Assembly: GCA_041581055.1 (NCBI GenBank)
Contig: JBFGCT010000062.1
Span: forward strand, 1-19,794
DNA from: JBFGCT01 sp041581055
GTDB taxonomy: Bacteria > Actinomycetota > Acidimicrobiia > Acidimicrobiales > Ilumatobacteraceae
Direction of reading: 5' to 3'
DNA: 19,794 bases
Shown: piece by piece, positions 1 through 7,109 of the stretch
Numbering within the stretch: the first letter of the stretch is position 1
How the letters are laid out: every line of letters begins with the position of its first letter
Made by a program: the position numbers and the translations under genes
Notes under the pieces: model-generated
What the model was told of the DNA's origin: nothing
Seen by the model: the letters and a program-made list of their open reading frames with translations, nothing else
The model's database searches: none

Positions 1-329
1 AACCTCGACCTCTTCGGTCACACAAACCCGGGGCGGGGCGGCACCACACGATCTGTGTGACCGAGTATCCCGAACCTCGACCTCTTCGGTCACACAAACC
101 CGGGGCGGGGCGGCACCACACGATCTGTGTGACCGAATATCCCGAACCTCGACGTCTTCGGTCACACAAACCTGGGGTGGTGGCGGTCGGGGCGGCGCAA
201 CACGATTTGTGTGACCGAATATGCCGATCCTCGACGTCTTCGGTCACACAAACCAAGGCACCCGCGAACCGTCGGCCGGAGTCTTGTGTGACCGAACATC
301 ACGAACCTCGACGTCTTCGGTCACACAAA
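1..329. repeat. Array of 45-nt palindromic (hairpin) repeats
   Basis: Four complete 45-nt units lie at 54-98, 126-170, 208-252 and 285-329, plus the right part of a fifth at 1-26 cut by the window edge. Each unit has inverted arms TGTGTGACCGAA / TTCGGTCACACA around a 19-nt centre; the unit at 208-252 extends to perfect 14-nt arms (206-219 and 239-252). The arms are almost invariant, while the centres differ at several positions. The first two gaps (27-53 and 99-125) are identical 27-mers, the third (171-207) is a longer relative, and the fourth (253-284) is unrelated. The last unit ends 10 bases beyond the stop codon of the gene at 340, so it could act as that gene's 3' hairpin, although no T-run follows it. 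Function unknown; candidates are a REP-like element, tandem operators or a structured RNA. I see no gene in this stretch. Confidence 0.9.
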
Positions 330-339
330 TCTGGGGTGG

Positions 340-2073
340 TTATGGGGCGGTGATCGTCAGGGTCTGGTTGGGCTCGACATCGTCGAGCACGGTCGTCTCG
401 CCGTTCGGCCACTCGACGGTGAGCTGATCGATCACCGTCGCGGCGCCCAACCCGAAGTGCGCCGACAGCTCGCTGGTCGAGTTGAAGTTGGCGCACCCGC
501 CGATCGTCCGCGTGTACCGCGCGTCGCCGACGGTCGCCCGGACCATGGCCCCGATTCCGTTCGGCGCGAGGTCGTCCCTGGCGCTCGTGTCGAGGAACAC
601 CCGCAGCCACGATGCCTCCGGGCCGGTCAGGTCGTTGCGGTACAGCGTGAACTCGTCGTTGCTGGCGGTGATCGCGATGTCCTGGTCGCCGTCGCCCTCG
701 AGGTCGAACTGCACGATGCCGAGCCCGTGGCGGTTGTGGAGCGGACCGGCCTCGGCGGCGACATCGGTGAAGCCGCCGCGCCCGTCGGCGATCCAGGTGC
801 GCGTCAGGTTGCCGACATACGCCTCGAGATCCCATCCGTTGGTCTCGATCAGATCGAGCCAGCCATCGTGGTTGAGGTCGACGGCCAGCGCGCCCCAGCC
901 CCACCCGCCGTCGTCGACGCCCGCCTGCTCCGCGATCTCGTCGAACACGTGGTCCCCGCGGTTGATGTAGAGCTTGTTGCCGGTGCCGCGGCCGACGTCC
1001 TCGAGGTCGTAGATCGCCGTCACGTACCAGTCGAGCAGCCCGTCGTTGTTCACGTCGCCGGCCGCGGTGCCCATCCCGCTCCACTCCTGGCCGGTGCCCG
1101 ACGGGCCGGTGAGCTCGGTGAACACCCTGCCGCCCTCGTTGGCGTAGTACTGGCTCGTGCCGAAGTCGGCGACCAGCAACAGCTCGGGATAGAAGTCCCC
1201 GTTCGTGTCGACAAGGCAGGGGGCGAATCCGCGCACCCCGTCGTCGACGATGCCGATCGCCTCGGTCACGTCGGTGAACGTGCCGTCGCCCTCGTTGCGG
1301 AACATGCGATTGCCGAGCGAGTCGCGCTGCCAGCCGGCGACGAACAGGTCGAGGTCGCCGTCGAGGTCGATGTCGCCGAACGCCGAGCCGAAGCCGTCCT
1401 GCACCTCGAGGCTCGTCGTCGCGACGCCGGCCTCGGCCGCCACGTCGGTGAACGTGAGGTCGCCGTTGTTGCGGTACAGCCGGTTGGCGCCGGTGACCGC
1501 GCCGCTCTCGACCGTGCCCTGGCTGGTGACATAGAGGTCGAGGTCGCCGTCGCCGTCGTAGTCCGCCACCGCGACGGCGGCGCCGAGGTGGGGCTCGGCC
1601 AGCCCGGCCGCTTCGGTGATGTCGGTGAACACGCCGGTCCCGTCGTTGATGAACAGCGAGTCGCGCTCGTCGCCGCCGCCGAGGACGAACAGGTCGGTGT
1701 CGCCGTCGTTGTCGAAGTCGCCGGCCCCCGTCCCGCCCATCATGATCGCCGTGTCCTTCACGATGGCGACATCGAGCGCCGAGTCGTAGCGGACGTCGAC
1801 GCCGGCTGCGTCGGTGGCGTCGGTGAACAGCACCAGCCGGCCCGCAGGATCGGTCCAGCCCGCGGGATCGCCGAGGTCGGGCACCGGTGGCGGCGCGCTG
1901 TTGCGCCGCAGATGGTCGGCGTCGGGGGTGGTCTCGAGAGGCGCCTCGGTGATCCGCGGGGACTCGACCGCCGCGCCGGCCGGATCCGGCTCGCCGTCGA
2001 CGGCGTCGGCGCCGGAACAGGCGACGAGTGCGAGCAGCGCGCCGACCGCGACCGTCCGCCGCGCCGCCCGCAT
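340..2073 (-). CDS. FG-GAP/VCBS repeat lipoprotein with C-terminal ASPIC/UnbV domain (CRTAC1-like)
   Basis: This is a predicted exported, lipid-anchored beta-propeller protein of 577 residues. The start chosen (ATG at 2073) places a compact lipoprotein signal at the N-terminus: basic RAARR, a hydrophobic stretch, then lipobox LVAC with Cys19. An in-frame GTG at 2124 would add 17 residues before it and spoil the signal. A low-complexity acidic/proline linker (about 20-75) leads to seven FG-GAP calcium-loop motifs of the D.D.DG.LD type near residues 119, 171, 234, 289, 340, 399 and 457. Residues about 505-575 match ASPIC/UnbV (GIGAMVRATVG, LSAHFGLG, VEWPNGET). Such proteins are extracellular and probably bind calcium, carbohydrate or protein partners; the exact role is unknown. 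The gene is divergent from the secreted protein at 2223, and no clear ribosome binding site precedes either start. Confidence 0.9.
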   Translation of the reverse strand: MRAARRTVAVGALLALVACSGADAVDGEPDPAGAAVESPRITEAPLETTPDADHLRRNSAPPPVPDLGDPAGWTDPAGRLVLFTDATDAAGVDVRYDSALDVAIVKDTAIMMGGTGAGDFDNDGDTDLFVLGGGDERDSLFINDGTGVFTDITEAAGLAEPHLGAAVAVADYDGDGDLDLYVTSQGTVESGAVTGANRLYRNNGDLTFTDVAAEAGVATTSLEVQDGFGSAFGDIDLDGDLDLFVAGWQRDSLGNRMFRNEGDGTFTDVTEAIGIVDDGVRGFAPCLVDTNGDFYPELLLVADFGTSQYYANEGGRVFTELTGPSGTGQEWSGMGTAAGDVNNDGLLDWYVTAIYDLEDVGRGTGNKLYINRGDHVFDEIAEQAGVDDGGWGWGALAVDLNHDGWLDLIETNGWDLEAYVGNLTRTWIADGRGGFTDVAAEAGPLHNRHGLGIVQFDLEGDGDQDIAITASNDEFTLYRNDLTGPEASWLRVFLDTSARDDLAPNGIGAMVRATVGDARYTRTIGGCANFNSTSELSAHFGLGAATVIDQLTVEWPNGETTVLDDVEPNQTLTITAP

Positions 2074-2182
2074 CGCCGCAGGCGGCCCGGGCGGAGGCCG
2101 GTCCAGGACAGCGTCACCGATCACGCCCGGGAACGTAGCAACGATCGGGGGCCATTTTTCGGCGCACGCCCGCGCGGCATGG

Positions 2183-2188
2183 TGTAAT
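2183..2188 (+). promoter_or_regulatory. Candidate -10 element for the secreted protein gene
   Basis: TGTAAT lies 34 bases before the ATG at 2223 in the divergent intergenic region 2074-2222. Its position would put the transcript start near 2195, just ahead of the ribosome binding site at 2208. I find no convincing -35 box at 16-19 bases spacing, so this rests on one hexamer and its position. Confidence 0.25.
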
Positions 2189-2207
2189 GTCGGCTCGACC
2201 GTTCCAC

Positions 2208-2214
2208 AAGGGGG
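2208..2214 (+). promoter_or_regulatory. Ribosome binding site deciding the start at 2223
   Basis: AAGGGGG sits 8 bases before the ATG at 2223. It favours that start over the in-frame ATG at 2187, which has no such site and would put 12 extra residues ahead of the signal peptide. Confidence 0.6.
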
Positions 2215-2222
2215 TTTCCAGG

Positions 2223-3227
2223 ATGTTGCGTAAGCGGACGATTGCGGTGTTGACGGGAGCGACCGTCGTGATGGCGCTCGTCCCGTGGCGGGCCGAGGCC
2301 GACCAGGTGATCCTCGACGACCTGATCGTCGACGGCAGCATCTGCGCCGGCTTCGACTGCGTCAACGGCGAGAGCTTCGGCTTCGACACGATCCGGATCA
2401 AGGAGAACAACCTCCGGATCCGGGCTCAGGACACGTCGACGTCGGCGTCGTTCCCGACCAGGGACTGGCAGATCACGTTCAACGACTCGTCCAACGGCGG
2501 CGCGGAGAAGTTCGCGATCGACGACATCGACGGCGGACGCACGCCGTTCACGATCACGGCGGGCGCCCGGGCCAACTCGATCTTCGTCAACAGCGCCGGA
2601 AGGGTCGGGTTCGGCACCAACTCTCCGGTGGTCGACCTCCACGTCGTCAGCGGCAACACGCCGACGTTGCGGCTCGAGCAGAACGGCTCCAGCGGGTTCA
2701 CGCCCCAGACGTGGGACGTCGCCGGCAACGAGGCCGGCTTCTTCATCCGCGACACCACGAACGGCTCAAAGCTGTCGTTCCGCATCCGCCCCGGCGCGCC
2801 GACCAGCTCGATCGACATCCAAGCCGACGGCGATGTCGGCTTGGGCACGACGACCCCGGACGGGCCGCTGCACGTTGCCGGAACCGCAGGAACCGCGATC
2901 TTCGAGACCGACGGCAACGACAACGGTGCGAGCCCGAGCGCCAACATCGGCTTGCTCGTCCGCAACAAGAACATCGCCATTGCGGCCGGCCGGGCCGAGG
3001 CGTCACTCGTCAGCGAGAACGGCGACGACTGGCGCTTCCAGAACAACAACCTCGGCTCGTTCGTGTTCACCAAGGCCGGCACGGGCGATCCCGAGATGGT
3101 GCTGAGCACCGCCGGTGATCTGAACCTCAACGGCGACTGCATCCAGTTCGGAGACGAAGAAGACTCACAGTTCCGGATCACCGTCACCGCGGCGGGGGCG
3201 GTGACCGCGGTGGCCGGAAGTTGTTGA
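2223..3227 (+). CDS. Secreted protein with tail-fibre-like VGxGT repeats
   Basis: The protein has 334 residues and a Sec signal peptide (MLRKR, hydrophobic core to about residue 22, likely cleavage after AEA near residue 27). The mature part contains two copies of a roughly 80-90-residue unit. Each runs from a WxI/WDV strand through a DxxxG turn to a G.VG.GT..P...LHV signature, at about 127-141 (GRVGFGTNSP) and 203-218 (GDVGLGTTTP). This signature is common in phage tail-fibre and other trimeric, beta-rich fibre proteins, often before a chaperone domain; no such C-terminal protease/chaperone domain is visible here. Four cysteines (41, 46, 306, 334) sit near the two ends. A fibrous extracellular or surface protein is the best description; function is unknown. 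It is a single-gene unit ended by the hairpin at 3261 and divergent from the ASPIC lipoprotein gene. Confidence 0.8.
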   Translation: MLRKRTIAVLTGATVVMALVPWRAEADQVILDDLIVDGSICAGFDCVNGESFGFDTIRIKENNLRIRAQDTSTSASFPTRDWQITFNDSSNGGAEKFAIDDIDGGRTPFTITAGARANSIFVNSAGRVGFGTNSPVVDLHVVSGNTPTLRLEQNGSSGFTPQTWDVAGNEAGFFIRDTTNGSKLSFRIRPGAPTSSIDIQADGDVGLGTTTPDGPLHVAGTAGTAIFETDGNDNGASPSANIGLLVRNKNIAIAAGRAEASLVSENGDDWRFQNNNLGSFVFTKAGTGDPEMVLSTAGDLNLNGDCIQFGDEEDSQFRITVTAAGAVTAVAGSC

Positions 3228-3260
3228 GTCCGGCTCGGCGTTCCTGACCACCCTCCTGTT

Positions 3261-3287
3261 CGGCCCCCGGCGACCAGCCGGGGGCCG
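3261..3287 (+). terminator. GC-rich terminator hairpin
   Basis: A perfect 11-bp stem (CGGCCCCCGGC / GCCGGGGGCCG) with a 5-nt loop GACCA starts 33 bases after the stop of the secreted protein gene. There is no T-run after it, as is common for hairpin terminators of high-GC actinobacteria. Confidence 0.65.
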
Positions 3288-3347
3288 ATCGCGTCCGGCG
3301 CAACGTGGACGCGGAGCGGCGTCGACCTTGGCCGAAGGTGAAGCCGG

Positions 3348-3353
3348 TACACT
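3348..3353 (+). promoter_or_regulatory. Candidate -10 element for the aminotransferase/GT-C unit
   Basis: TACACT within GGTACACT lies 41 bases before the proposed TTG start at 3395. A TTGGCC at 3328-3333 could be a -35 box, but the gap of 14 bases is short. If this promoter is real, the GTG candidates at 3305 and 3338 lie upstream of the transcript start and cannot be used. Confidence 0.35.
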
Positions 3354-3394
3354 CGGCGCGGCTCAGCTCCCCCCACCCATCCCGGGACCGATCA

Positions 3395-4567
3395 TTGGCA
3401 TCGCACGACAAACCTGATCGACGCACGGCCCAGGGCGGCGCCGTCATCCCGTTCAATCGCCCGGCGGTCGCCGGGCCGGAGCGGGCGAACGTCGACGCCG
3501 TCCTCGCCCGGGGCAAGTTCTCCGGCATCGGCCCGTTCGGGCGACGCTGCAACGCCTGGCTGCGCGAGCGGTTCGAGGCCCCGAGCGCACTCGTCACCAC
3601 CTCCGGCACCCACGCCCTGGAGATGGCGGCCCTGCTGTGTGACCTGACTCCGGGCGACGAGGTGATCCTGCCGTCGTACACGTTCTCCTCGACCGCCACC
3701 GCGTTCGCCCGGTGCGGCGCGTCGCTCGTGTTCGTCGACATCGACCCGGTCACGATGAACATCGATCCCGCGGCGGTGGCCGCGGCCGTCACCCCCAGAA
3801 CCAAGGTGCTCGTCGTCATGCACTACGGCGGCGTCGCCTGCGACATGGACGCGCTCGTCCCTATCGCCGACCGGCACGGGCTCCTCATCGTCGAGGACGC
3901 GGCGCACGCCATCTTCGCCGAGCACGAGGGGATCCCCTGCGGGCGCCTCGGCCACCTCGGCTGTTTCAGCTTCCACGAGACGAAGAACGTGCACTGCGGC
4001 GAGGGCGGGGCACTCCTGGTCAACGACGAGCGCTTCGTCGAGCGAGCCGAGATCATCCTCGAGAAGGGGACCGACCGCGCCCGCTTCCACCGCGGCGAGG
4101 TCGATTTCTACCGCTGGCAGGACATCGGGTCGTCGTACGTGCTCGGCGAGCTCAACGCCGCCTTCCTGCTCGCCCAGCTCGAAGCGGGTGAGGCGATCAC
4201 CGCCAACCGCCTGGGCCTCTGGGACGAGTACGACGCCGCGCTCACGCCGCTGGCCGAACTCGGCCATGTCGAGATCGCCCGAATTCCCGAGGCCTGCCGA
4301 CACAACGGCCACCTGTTCTGGGTCAAGACGGCCGACCGGGACGAGCGGACCTCCCTCTTGAAGTCGCTCGACGCCGCGGGCATCCACGCCACGTCGCACT
4401 ACACCCCGCTGCACAGCGCGCCGGCCGGGCAGCGGTTCGGGCGGATGGCCGGCGCCGACGTCCACACGTCGACCGAGGCTGATCGGCTGGTCCGCCTGCC
4501 GCTCTTCTACGGCTTCGACGAGGTTGCCCGAGTCGCCGCCGCGCTCAGCGACTTCTACACGACCTGA
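3395..4567 (+). CDS. rffA: dTDP-4-amino-4,6-dideoxy-sugar transaminase, RffA/WecE type (DegT/DnrJ/EryC1 family)
   Basis: A PLP-dependent cytoplasmic aminotransferase that converts a dTDP-4-keto-6-deoxyhexose to the 4-amino sugar used in surface glycans. The sequence follows E. coli WecE (recalled from memory) along its whole length: IPFNRPAVAG, SGTHALEMAALL, PGDEVILPSYTF, VDIDPVTMNID, HYGGVACDMD, EDAAHAIF, GCFSFHETKN, EKGTDRARF and HYTPLHSAPAG. Lys197 in HETKN is the expected Schiff-base lysine and Asp168 in EDAAH the expected cofactor contact. With the TTG start it has 390 residues, against about 376 for the family. No ATG is available; GTG at 3305 or 3338 would add 30 or 19 residues rich in R and P that look non-coding, and the TTG fits the candidate promoter at 3348. 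The membrane-protein gene begins one base after its stop. Substrate specificity (galacto or gluco product) is not readable here. Confidence 0.9.
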   Translation: MASHDKPDRRTAQGGAVIPFNRPAVAGPERANVDAVLARGKFSGIGPFGRRCNAWLRERFEAPSALVTTSGTHALEMAALLCDLTPGDEVILPSYTFSSTATAFARCGASLVFVDIDPVTMNIDPAAVAAAVTPRTKVLVVMHYGGVACDMDALVPIADRHGLLIVEDAAHAIFAEHEGIPCGRLGHLGCFSFHETKNVHCGEGGALLVNDERFVERAEIILEKGTDRARFHRGEVDFYRWQDIGSSYVLGELNAAFLLAQLEAGEAITANRLGLWDEYDAALTPLAELGHVEIARIPEACRHNGHLFWVKTADRDERTSLLKSLDAAGIHATSHYTPLHSAPAGQRFGRMAGADVHTSTEADRLVRLPLFYGFDEVARVAAALSDFYTT

Positions 4568-4568
4568 G

Positions 4569-6092
4569 ATGGTCGGCGCGCTGCCACTCCTCGGGCTGGC
4601 GCTGGCGCTCGTGCTCATCGAGGCGGCGGTCCAGCGCCGCGACGGGCTCAACCTCGCCGACGAGGGGTACCTCTGGTACGGATCGTGGCGGACCGCCAAC
4701 GGCGAGACCCCGATGGAAGCCTTCCGCTCCTACGATCCGGGTCGGTACTACTGGTGTGCTCCGTGGATCCGGGTCTTCGGCCGCGGCGTCCTGGTCCTGC
4801 GGGCCGCGGTGAGCGTGTTCCTGGCCCTCGGACTCTGGGCGGGCCTGATGGTCGCCACCAGGACCACCGAGGCGTGGGTCGAGCTGATCCTCGTCGGCGC
4901 GACCCTGTTGATCTGGTCGCATCCCCGGTGGAAGCGCTTCGAACACGCGATCTCGCTCATCGGGGTGTTCGTCGTGGTGCGTGTGTTGGAGGACCCGAGC
5001 GTCACCAACGTGTTGTTGGCCGGGATGGCGGCGGGGCTGGGCGCGTACTTCGGCAGGAACCACGGCGTGTATCTCGTCGTCGCGCAGACGGGGATGCTGC
5101 TCTACCTTTGGTTGGGGGAGGACACGACCTCGATCGTCGCGCTCATCGGCGCCTGGATCGGCGGCGGGGTGGTCGGGTACTCGCCGATGTGGGTCCGGTG
5201 GCTCGTGCGCCGGGGATCGTTCCGCTTCTACCTGGGGGAGAAGGTCGTCGCCGTCGCGCAGCGGGGCTCGACGAACCTCGCCGTGCCGGTCCCGTGGCCG
5301 TGGCGGTTCGCCCGAGCGGGCCGAAACCCGGCGCGTGCCGTCGCCGACCTCGCGCACCGGTTCGTGCTCGTGGCGGCACCCCTGTTGTTGCTGGGCGCGA
5401 CGATCTGGACGCTCTCCCGGCCCGACCCCACACCGTGGGTTCTCGCGGTCGGCCTGGTCGGGCTGCCGTACACCCACCATGCCTTCTCGCGCGCCGACGT
5501 GTCGCACCTCGCGCAGGCGCTCGCTCCGTTCTGGCTCGGGGTGTCGATGAGCGTGACGCGGGTGGAGCCGCTTCCGGTCGCCGTCGCCGCGTGGACCGTG
5601 GTGGTGGCGGTCGGTCTTGTCGCCGTCGGACCGATCATCCCGATCGCCCACCGCCTGACGAGTGCGACCACCTACGCGTCGACCAACATCGCCGGCGATC
5701 GACTCCGGTTGCCCGAGGCTCAGCTGCGCCTCGTGAACGCGATCACCGGCCTCGCCGACACGGCACCCGTCGGCGCCGACGCCGTGTTCCTCGCCCCCGA
5801 TCTGCCGGGCATGTACGTCGCCATCGGCCGTCGGTCGCCGGTCCGCAACACCTACATGGTGTTCCCAGCTCGCGACGACGTTCAGCTGGCGATGATCGAC
5901 GAGCTGCGGGCGGCCGACGTGAAGGCCGCCGTCGTCAACGACACCGACCCGTCGCCCGGGTCCGCAAAGCTTCGGTTCGACGAGACGCACCCGTTGGTGT
6001 TGCGCTATCTGGCCGGTCAGCTCCGTGCCGCCGACGTCGCCGGCCTGGCGCCCGACTACCGCGCGTTCGCGGAGCGGTCACCGACGGATTGA
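4569..6092 (+). CDS. Polytopic membrane protein, putative GT-C-fold glycosyltransferase
   Basis: The protein has 507 residues and about ten hydrophobic segments (roughly 3-20, 74-97, 103-117, 127-141, 147-183, 187-206, 265-282, 289-301, 315-330, 335-358). A soluble C-terminal part of about 145 residues follows. Just after the first helix is a DEG (31-33) with SYDPGRYYW at 54-62, the layout of the first extracytoplasmic loop of lipid-carrier-dependent GT-C enzymes, whose acidic residue is catalytic. RNHGVYL at 163-169 and HHAFSRADVSHL at 303-314 look like further active-site or carrier-binding motifs. Known members transfer a sugar from a polyprenyl-phosphate donor outside the membrane; that role here is inference. 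The ATG comes one base after the aminotransferase TGA with no ribosome binding site, so translation is probably coupled. A TTG at 4524 inside the upstream gene was rejected. It could also be a membrane protein of another function. Confidence 0.75.
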   Translation: MVGALPLLGLALALVLIEAAVQRRDGLNLADEGYLWYGSWRTANGETPMEAFRSYDPGRYYWCAPWIRVFGRGVLVLRAAVSVFLALGLWAGLMVATRTTEAWVELILVGATLLIWSHPRWKRFEHAISLIGVFVVVRVLEDPSVTNVLLAGMAAGLGAYFGRNHGVYLVVAQTGMLLYLWLGEDTTSIVALIGAWIGGGVVGYSPMWVRWLVRRGSFRFYLGEKVVAVAQRGSTNLAVPVPWPWRFARAGRNPARAVADLAHRFVLVAAPLLLLGATIWTLSRPDPTPWVLAVGLVGLPYTHHAFSRADVSHLAQALAPFWLGVSMSVTRVEPLPVAVAAWTVVVAVGLVAVGPIIPIAHRLTSATTYASTNIAGDRLRLPEAQLRLVNAITGLADTAPVGADAVFLAPDLPGMYVAIGRRSPVRNTYMVFPARDDVQLAMIDELRAADVKAAVVNDTDPSPGSAKLRFDETHPLVLRYLAGQLRAADVAGLAPDYRAFAERSPTD

Positions 6093-6109
6093 GCTCGGGC
6101 GCCGAGCTC
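6091..6109. terminator. Bidirectional hairpin overlapping a stop codon
   Basis: GAGCTCGG / CCGAGCTC forms a perfect 8-bp stem with loop GCG. Its left arm includes the last two bases of the TGA of the membrane-protein gene (6090-6092). It lies between convergent genes and could stop transcription from both sides; there is no T-run. Confidence 0.5.
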
Positions 6110-6117
6110 GGCGGAGT

Positions 6118-6135
6118 GCGCCAAGGGGCTGGCGC
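6118..6135 (-). terminator. Second hairpin between the convergent genes
   Basis: GCGCCA / TGGCGC (6-bp stem, loop AGGGGC) begins 11 bases beyond the stop codon of the minus-strand glycosyltransferase gene. Together with the hairpin at 6091 it fills the 54-base gap. Confidence 0.4.
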
Positions 6136-6146
6136 GCGGGTGCCGC

Positions 6147-7109
6147 TCAGGCCGCCGTTGGGCCCCCGTCCAACACCTGCCGCACGAGATACGGGGGTCG
6201 GCGTTCGACGCCCGCCAGGGTTCTGGTCAGATACTCGCCGGTCACCGCGACCGCCGACAGGACGAGTCCGTTGACGACGACCAGGCAGATCAGCATCGTG
6301 TCCTGGAAGGTGAACGATCCGTCGCCGAAGACACTGCGTCCGAGGTGGTAGCCACCGGCGATCAGCGCGATCGCCGAGATGAGGAGGCCGACGATGGCGA
6401 TCGCCCGGGTCAGGAATGCCGAGCGGTTGATCAGCAGCGTGGCGAACGACCGGAGGCGGCGGCGAGCGTTGAACTGCGACGAGCGGTTGGCCGGAGTGCC
6501 GTGGGTGATCGTGACCGTCACGATGTCGCGGGTCGCGTAGTACATCATCGCCGAGATGAACGGGTACGGGCCCTTCATCGCGCAGATCGCGCGCACCACG
6601 CCCGCGTTGTGCAGCCGGTACGGGTTCGTGACCATGTTCGCCGGGCGACCGGCGAGCACACGGTCGAACCAGTTCTTGACCCTGCTCGTGATGCGCTTGC
6701 TCAGCGGGTGGTTCCGCTTCTCGTAGGACCCCATCACCACGTCGTGGTCGCGTTGGGCGATGAACCTCGGGAGGTCCTCGGGAAGGTGTTCCAGGTCGTC
6801 GTCCATCGTCACGACCCAATCACCGCGGGCCCGCTCGAATCCGCAGATCATCGCGCTCGCCTTGCCGAAGTTGCGGGTCAGTCGGATGGCGACCACACAC
6901 GGCCACTCCCGCACGAGCTGTTCGAGCGTTGCCCAGGTTTGTGCATTCTCCGACCCGTCGTCGACGAGGATGATCTCGTAGGGCTCGCCGACCTCGTCCT
7001 CGAAGACGCGCGTCAACCGCTCGACGAGCTCGCGCACGGACTCGACCGTGTTGTACACCGGAACGACGACCGAGTACACGACCTCGCCCCGGTCCGCCTC
7101 GTCGCTCAT
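6147..7109 (-). CDS. Family 2 glycosyltransferase, GtrB/DPM1-like polyprenyl-phosphate glycosyltransferase
   Basis: The protein has 320 residues and transfers a sugar from a nucleotide sugar to polyprenyl phosphate on the cytoplasmic face of the membrane. The GT-A domain shows SVVVPVYN (13-20), ILVDDGS (47-53), RNFGKASAMICGF (79-91, the RNFGK-type carrier-lipid motif) and TMDDDLEHLPED (101-112, the metal-binding DxD). Two C-terminal membrane helices (about 232-255 and 270-291) follow, as in GtrB and ArnC. The usual DLQ.PPE after the DxD is DLEHLPE here, a mild variant. The ATG lies inside an ATGA overlap with the TGA of the sulfotransferase upstream, preceded by GAGGA four bases away, so this is the last gene of a coupled minus-strand unit. 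Which sugar is loaded is unknown. Confidence 0.9.
   Translation of the reverse strand: MSDEADRGEVVYSVVVPVYNTVESVRELVERLTRVFEDEVGEPYEIILVDDGSENAQTWATLEQLVREWPCVVAIRLTRNFGKASAMICGFERARGDWVVTMDDDLEHLPEDLPRFIAQRDHDVVMGSYEKRNHPLSKRITSRVKNWFDRVLAGRPANMVTNPYRLHNAGVVRAICAMKGPYPFISAMMYYATRDIVTVTITHGTPANRSSQFNARRRLRSFATLLINRSAFLTRAIAIVGLLISAIALIAGGYHLGRSVFGDGSFTFQDTMLICLVVVNGLVLSAVAVTGEYLTRTLAGVERRPPYLVRQVLDGGPTAA

Noticed and set aside
1..329. CRISPR array
   Set aside because: Two of the gaps are identical and a third is their relative, gap lengths vary from 27 to 37, the 45-nt units vary in their centres, and no cas gene is visible.
57..353. Small protein-coding frames across the repeat array
   Set aside because: The frame only restates the tandem DNA repeat (EPRPLRSHKPG-like copies), has no ribosome binding site, and the units change phase further along.
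457..2187. 576-codon plus-strand frame opposite the ASPIC lipoprotein
   Set aside because: The opposite strand has seven FG-GAP calcium motifs and a lipoprotein signal; the plus frame is featureless V/G/R/E-rich shadow sequence.
2223..3227. Remnant of a prophage, suggested by the tail-fibre-like signature
   Set aside because: There is a Sec signal peptide, the gene is intact with its own terminator, and no other phage gene occurs in the window.
3392..4699. 435-codon minus-strand frame opposite the aminotransferase
   Set aside because: The plus strand is a full-length WecE-type enzyme; the minus frame has no motif and crosses a gene boundary.
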